Shown here: in pieces, positions 7,468-8,645 of the stretch
Layout: each line of letters opens with the position of its first letter
Numbering within the stretch: position 1 is the stretch's first letter
Assembly: GCA_947377425.1 (NCBI GenBank)
Contig: CANCFZ010000098.1
Coordinates: forward strand, 1-8,645
Length of the DNA: 8,645 nucleotides
From: Flavobacteriaceae bacterium
GTDB taxonomy: Bacteria > Bacteroidota > Bacteroidia > Flavobacteriales > Flavobacteriaceae
Reading direction: 5' to 3'
Notes under the pieces: model-generated
Database searches by the model: none
What the model was told of the DNA's origin: nothing
Seen by the model: only the letters and a program-made list of their open reading frames with translations
Position numbers and translations under genes: made by a program

Positions 7468-7471
7468 TTAT

Positions 7472-7933
7472 ATGAAATCGAAACTTGATATACTAAAAGG
7501 AGTCCATCCTGGAAAAATAATTGAACGTGAATTGCTGAAAAGAAACATCAGTAAAAGACAATTTGCGCTTTCTATTGACGAATATCCGCAAACTTTGGGT
7601 TCTATAATAAAAGGAAGCCGAAATATGAATGTTGATTTGTCTTTGAAAATTGAAGATAAGTTAGGATTTGAAGAAGGTTTTTTAATGACTTTACAGGTTT
7701 TTTACGATATTAAACAATCTAAGAAAGATGAGAATTACAAACCTAATCTAACTAAATTAAATAAAATCACATTTTGGGATACAACATTTGATAAAATAGA
7801 TTGGAAGTTAATGAAGATTTCTATTATTAAAAGAATTCTTGAATACGGAAATCAAAAAGAGTTAGAAGAAATTACTCGTTTCTATGGAAAAAGTGAAGTT
7901 GACAAAATAAAAATAGTAAATCATAAACGATGA
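7472..7933 (+). CDS. HigA-like HTH antitoxin/repressor with DUF6922-like C-terminal domain
   Basis: The 153-residue protein has two parts. Residues about 10-75 resemble a HigA/Xre-type helix-turn-helix: VHPGKIIERELLKRNISKRQ recalls the 'HPGEIL.EELL' opening of HigA antitoxins, followed by QTLGSIIKGSRNMNVDLSLK (recognition helix and next helix). Residues about 94-140 (ITFWDTTFDKIDW, then RILEYGNQKELEEITRFYGK) resemble the small domain I know as DUF6922, often found just ahead of AbiEii toxins in Bacteroidota. The stop overlaps the downstream toxin start (ATGA), the usual translational coupling of antitoxin and toxin. It probably neutralises the toxin and represses the operon at the palindrome just upstream. 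No ribosome-binding sequence is evident before the ATG, consistent with a near-leaderless start. Base composition looks more AT-rich than topA. The role is inferred from domains and neighbours. Confidence 0.8.
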   Translation: MKSKLDILKGVHPGKIIERELLKRNISKRQFALSIDEYPQTLGSIIKGSRNMNVDLSLKIEDKLGFEEGFLMTLQVFYDIKQSKKDENYKPNLTKLNKITFWDTTFDKIDWKLMKISIIKRILEYGNQKELEEITRFYGKSEVDKIKIVNHKR

Positions 7934-8574
7934 AGAATTTACACTGGAATACTGTTGCTCCAATTCTGAAAAACGTACTTCAAGATATTATAACTGAAGA
8001 TATTTTTAGTCCTTTTAGATTAGTTGGAGGAACATCTTTGAGTTTGCAACTTGGACACAGAATGTCGGTTGATATTGATTTATTTACTGATGCCGAATAC
8101 GGCTCTATTGACTATAAAGCAATTAAAACATTTTTAGAAATAAAATATCCATTTTGCGTTTCAAGAAGTCTGGAAAATGTAAGTTTTGGAACAAATTTTA
8201 CAGTAGGAAATTCAATAACTGACTGTGTTAAAATAGATTTATATTACACCGATGACTTTATAGAAAACCAAATAATTATTGAAAACATAAGAATGGCAAC
8301 TTCGAACGAAATAATTGCAATGAAGCTTGATGTAATTTTGCGTGGTGGAAGAAAAAAAGATTTCTGGGATTTGCATTATTACCTTGATAAAATGAGTCTT
8401 AAAGAAATGATAGATTTATTCAAAAAACGTTATCCATTTAATGATGATTTTAATAAAATAAAAAAACAATTAGTTAATTTTGATAGTGCCGATACAGATT
8501 TTGAGCCAATTTGTTTACTTGGTAAAAGCTGGGAAATAATAAAATTAGATTTTTATGAATTTGTTGGGAAATAA
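7930..8574 (+). CDS. AbiEii/AbiGii-family nucleotidyltransferase toxin
   Basis: This 214-residue protein belongs to the AbiEii/AbiGii family of nucleotidyltransferase toxins (DNA polymerase beta superfamily), effectors of type IV-like toxin-antitoxin and abortive-infection systems; some relatives add nucleotides to tRNA ends. The core motifs are visible: GGTSLSLQLGHR (33-44), the metal-binding DxD in SVDIDLF (Asp48, Asp50), a third acidic residue in KIDLYY (Asp103), and the late motif EIIAMKLDVILRGGRKKDFW (127-146) with Lys132, Lys143, Asp144 and Asp147. All expected catalytic positions look intact, so it should be active. The ATG overlaps the antitoxin stop by 4 nt, making the two genes one translational unit. 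The target and trigger cannot be read from the sequence. Its partner is not the winged-helix AbiEi antitoxin of the classic AbiE pair. Confidence 0.9.
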   Translation: MKNLHWNTVAPILKNVLQDIITEDIFSPFRLVGGTSLSLQLGHRMSVDIDLFTDAEYGSIDYKAIKTFLEIKYPFCVSRSLENVSFGTNFTVGNSITDCVKIDLYYTDDFIENQIIIENIRMATSNEIIAMKLDVILRGGRKKDFWDLHYYLDKMSLKEMIDLFKKRYPFNDDFNKIKKQLVNFDSADTDFEPICLLGKSWEIIKLDFYEFVGK

Positions 8575-8645
8575 AACTTTATCAATTTTAAATTAGAACT
8601 TTTAGTAGCATCACATTAAATCTTTTGTTAAACATCTTCTGCCAT
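8575..8645. other. Unassigned right edge after the toxin gene
   Basis: I see no gene, terminator hairpin or repeat that can be supported here. On the minus strand two short frames enter from the right edge: one ends at a stop at 8630-8628 (ending MAEDV) and another at 8590-8588 (ending KRFNVMLLKVLI). Either could be the 3' end of a convergent gene, but there is too little sequence to tell. Confidence 0.3.

Noticed and set aside
1..8645. CRISPR arrays, tRNA or rRNA genes, insertion sequences
   Set aside because: No spaced long repeats, no tRNA-like folds, no transposase and no terminal inverted repeats were seen on either strand.

Overview
The window reads as chromosome of a Flavobacterium-like member of the Bacteroidota. 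The DNA is AT-rich, the gldK-gldL-gldM gene order belongs to the gliding/type IX secretion (T9SS) machinery restricted to this phylum, and likely promoters follow the Bacteroidota TTTG / TAnnTTTG pattern instead of the E. coli -35/-10 pattern.

Layout. (1) Positions 1-3419, minus strand: the T9SS core operon in the order gldK, gldL, gldM. GldM runs off the left edge with about four fifths of the protein present; gldN would be expected beyond it. GldK is an outer-membrane lipoprotein of the ring complex, and GldL plus GldM form the inner-membrane proton-driven motor whose periplasmic shaft reaches GldK. (2) Positions 3420-3673: intergenic, with two candidate promoters for gldK. (3) Positions 3674-7345, minus strand: topA (DNA topoisomerase I) followed 3 nt later by an arginase/formimidoylglutamase-fold gene whose metal-ligand residues are partly lost. 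(4) Positions 7346-7471: a divergent intergenic region with a topA promoter element and, on the other side, a perfect 16-bp palindrome touching the promoter of the next unit. (5) Positions 7472-8574, plus strand: a two-gene toxin-antitoxin or abortive-infection-like cassette, a HigA-like HTH protein with a DUF6922-like C-terminal domain overlapping (ATGA) an AbiEii-family nucleotidyltransferase. (6) Positions 8575-8645: no assignable gene.

The T9SS and topA parts are conserved core genes. The right-hand cassette is accessory: it is on the opposite strand, looks more AT-rich by eye, and carries its own autoregulatory-looking operator. The points most worth a second look are the arginase-fold protein that appears unable to bind the usual two metals yet is coupled to topA and sits beside the T9SS operon, and the HTH/AbiEii cassette whose predicted transcript would be nearly leaderless with the operator over its promoter. 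I recognise the cassette's families, so it is a variant of known toxin-antitoxin logic and not a wholly new system.
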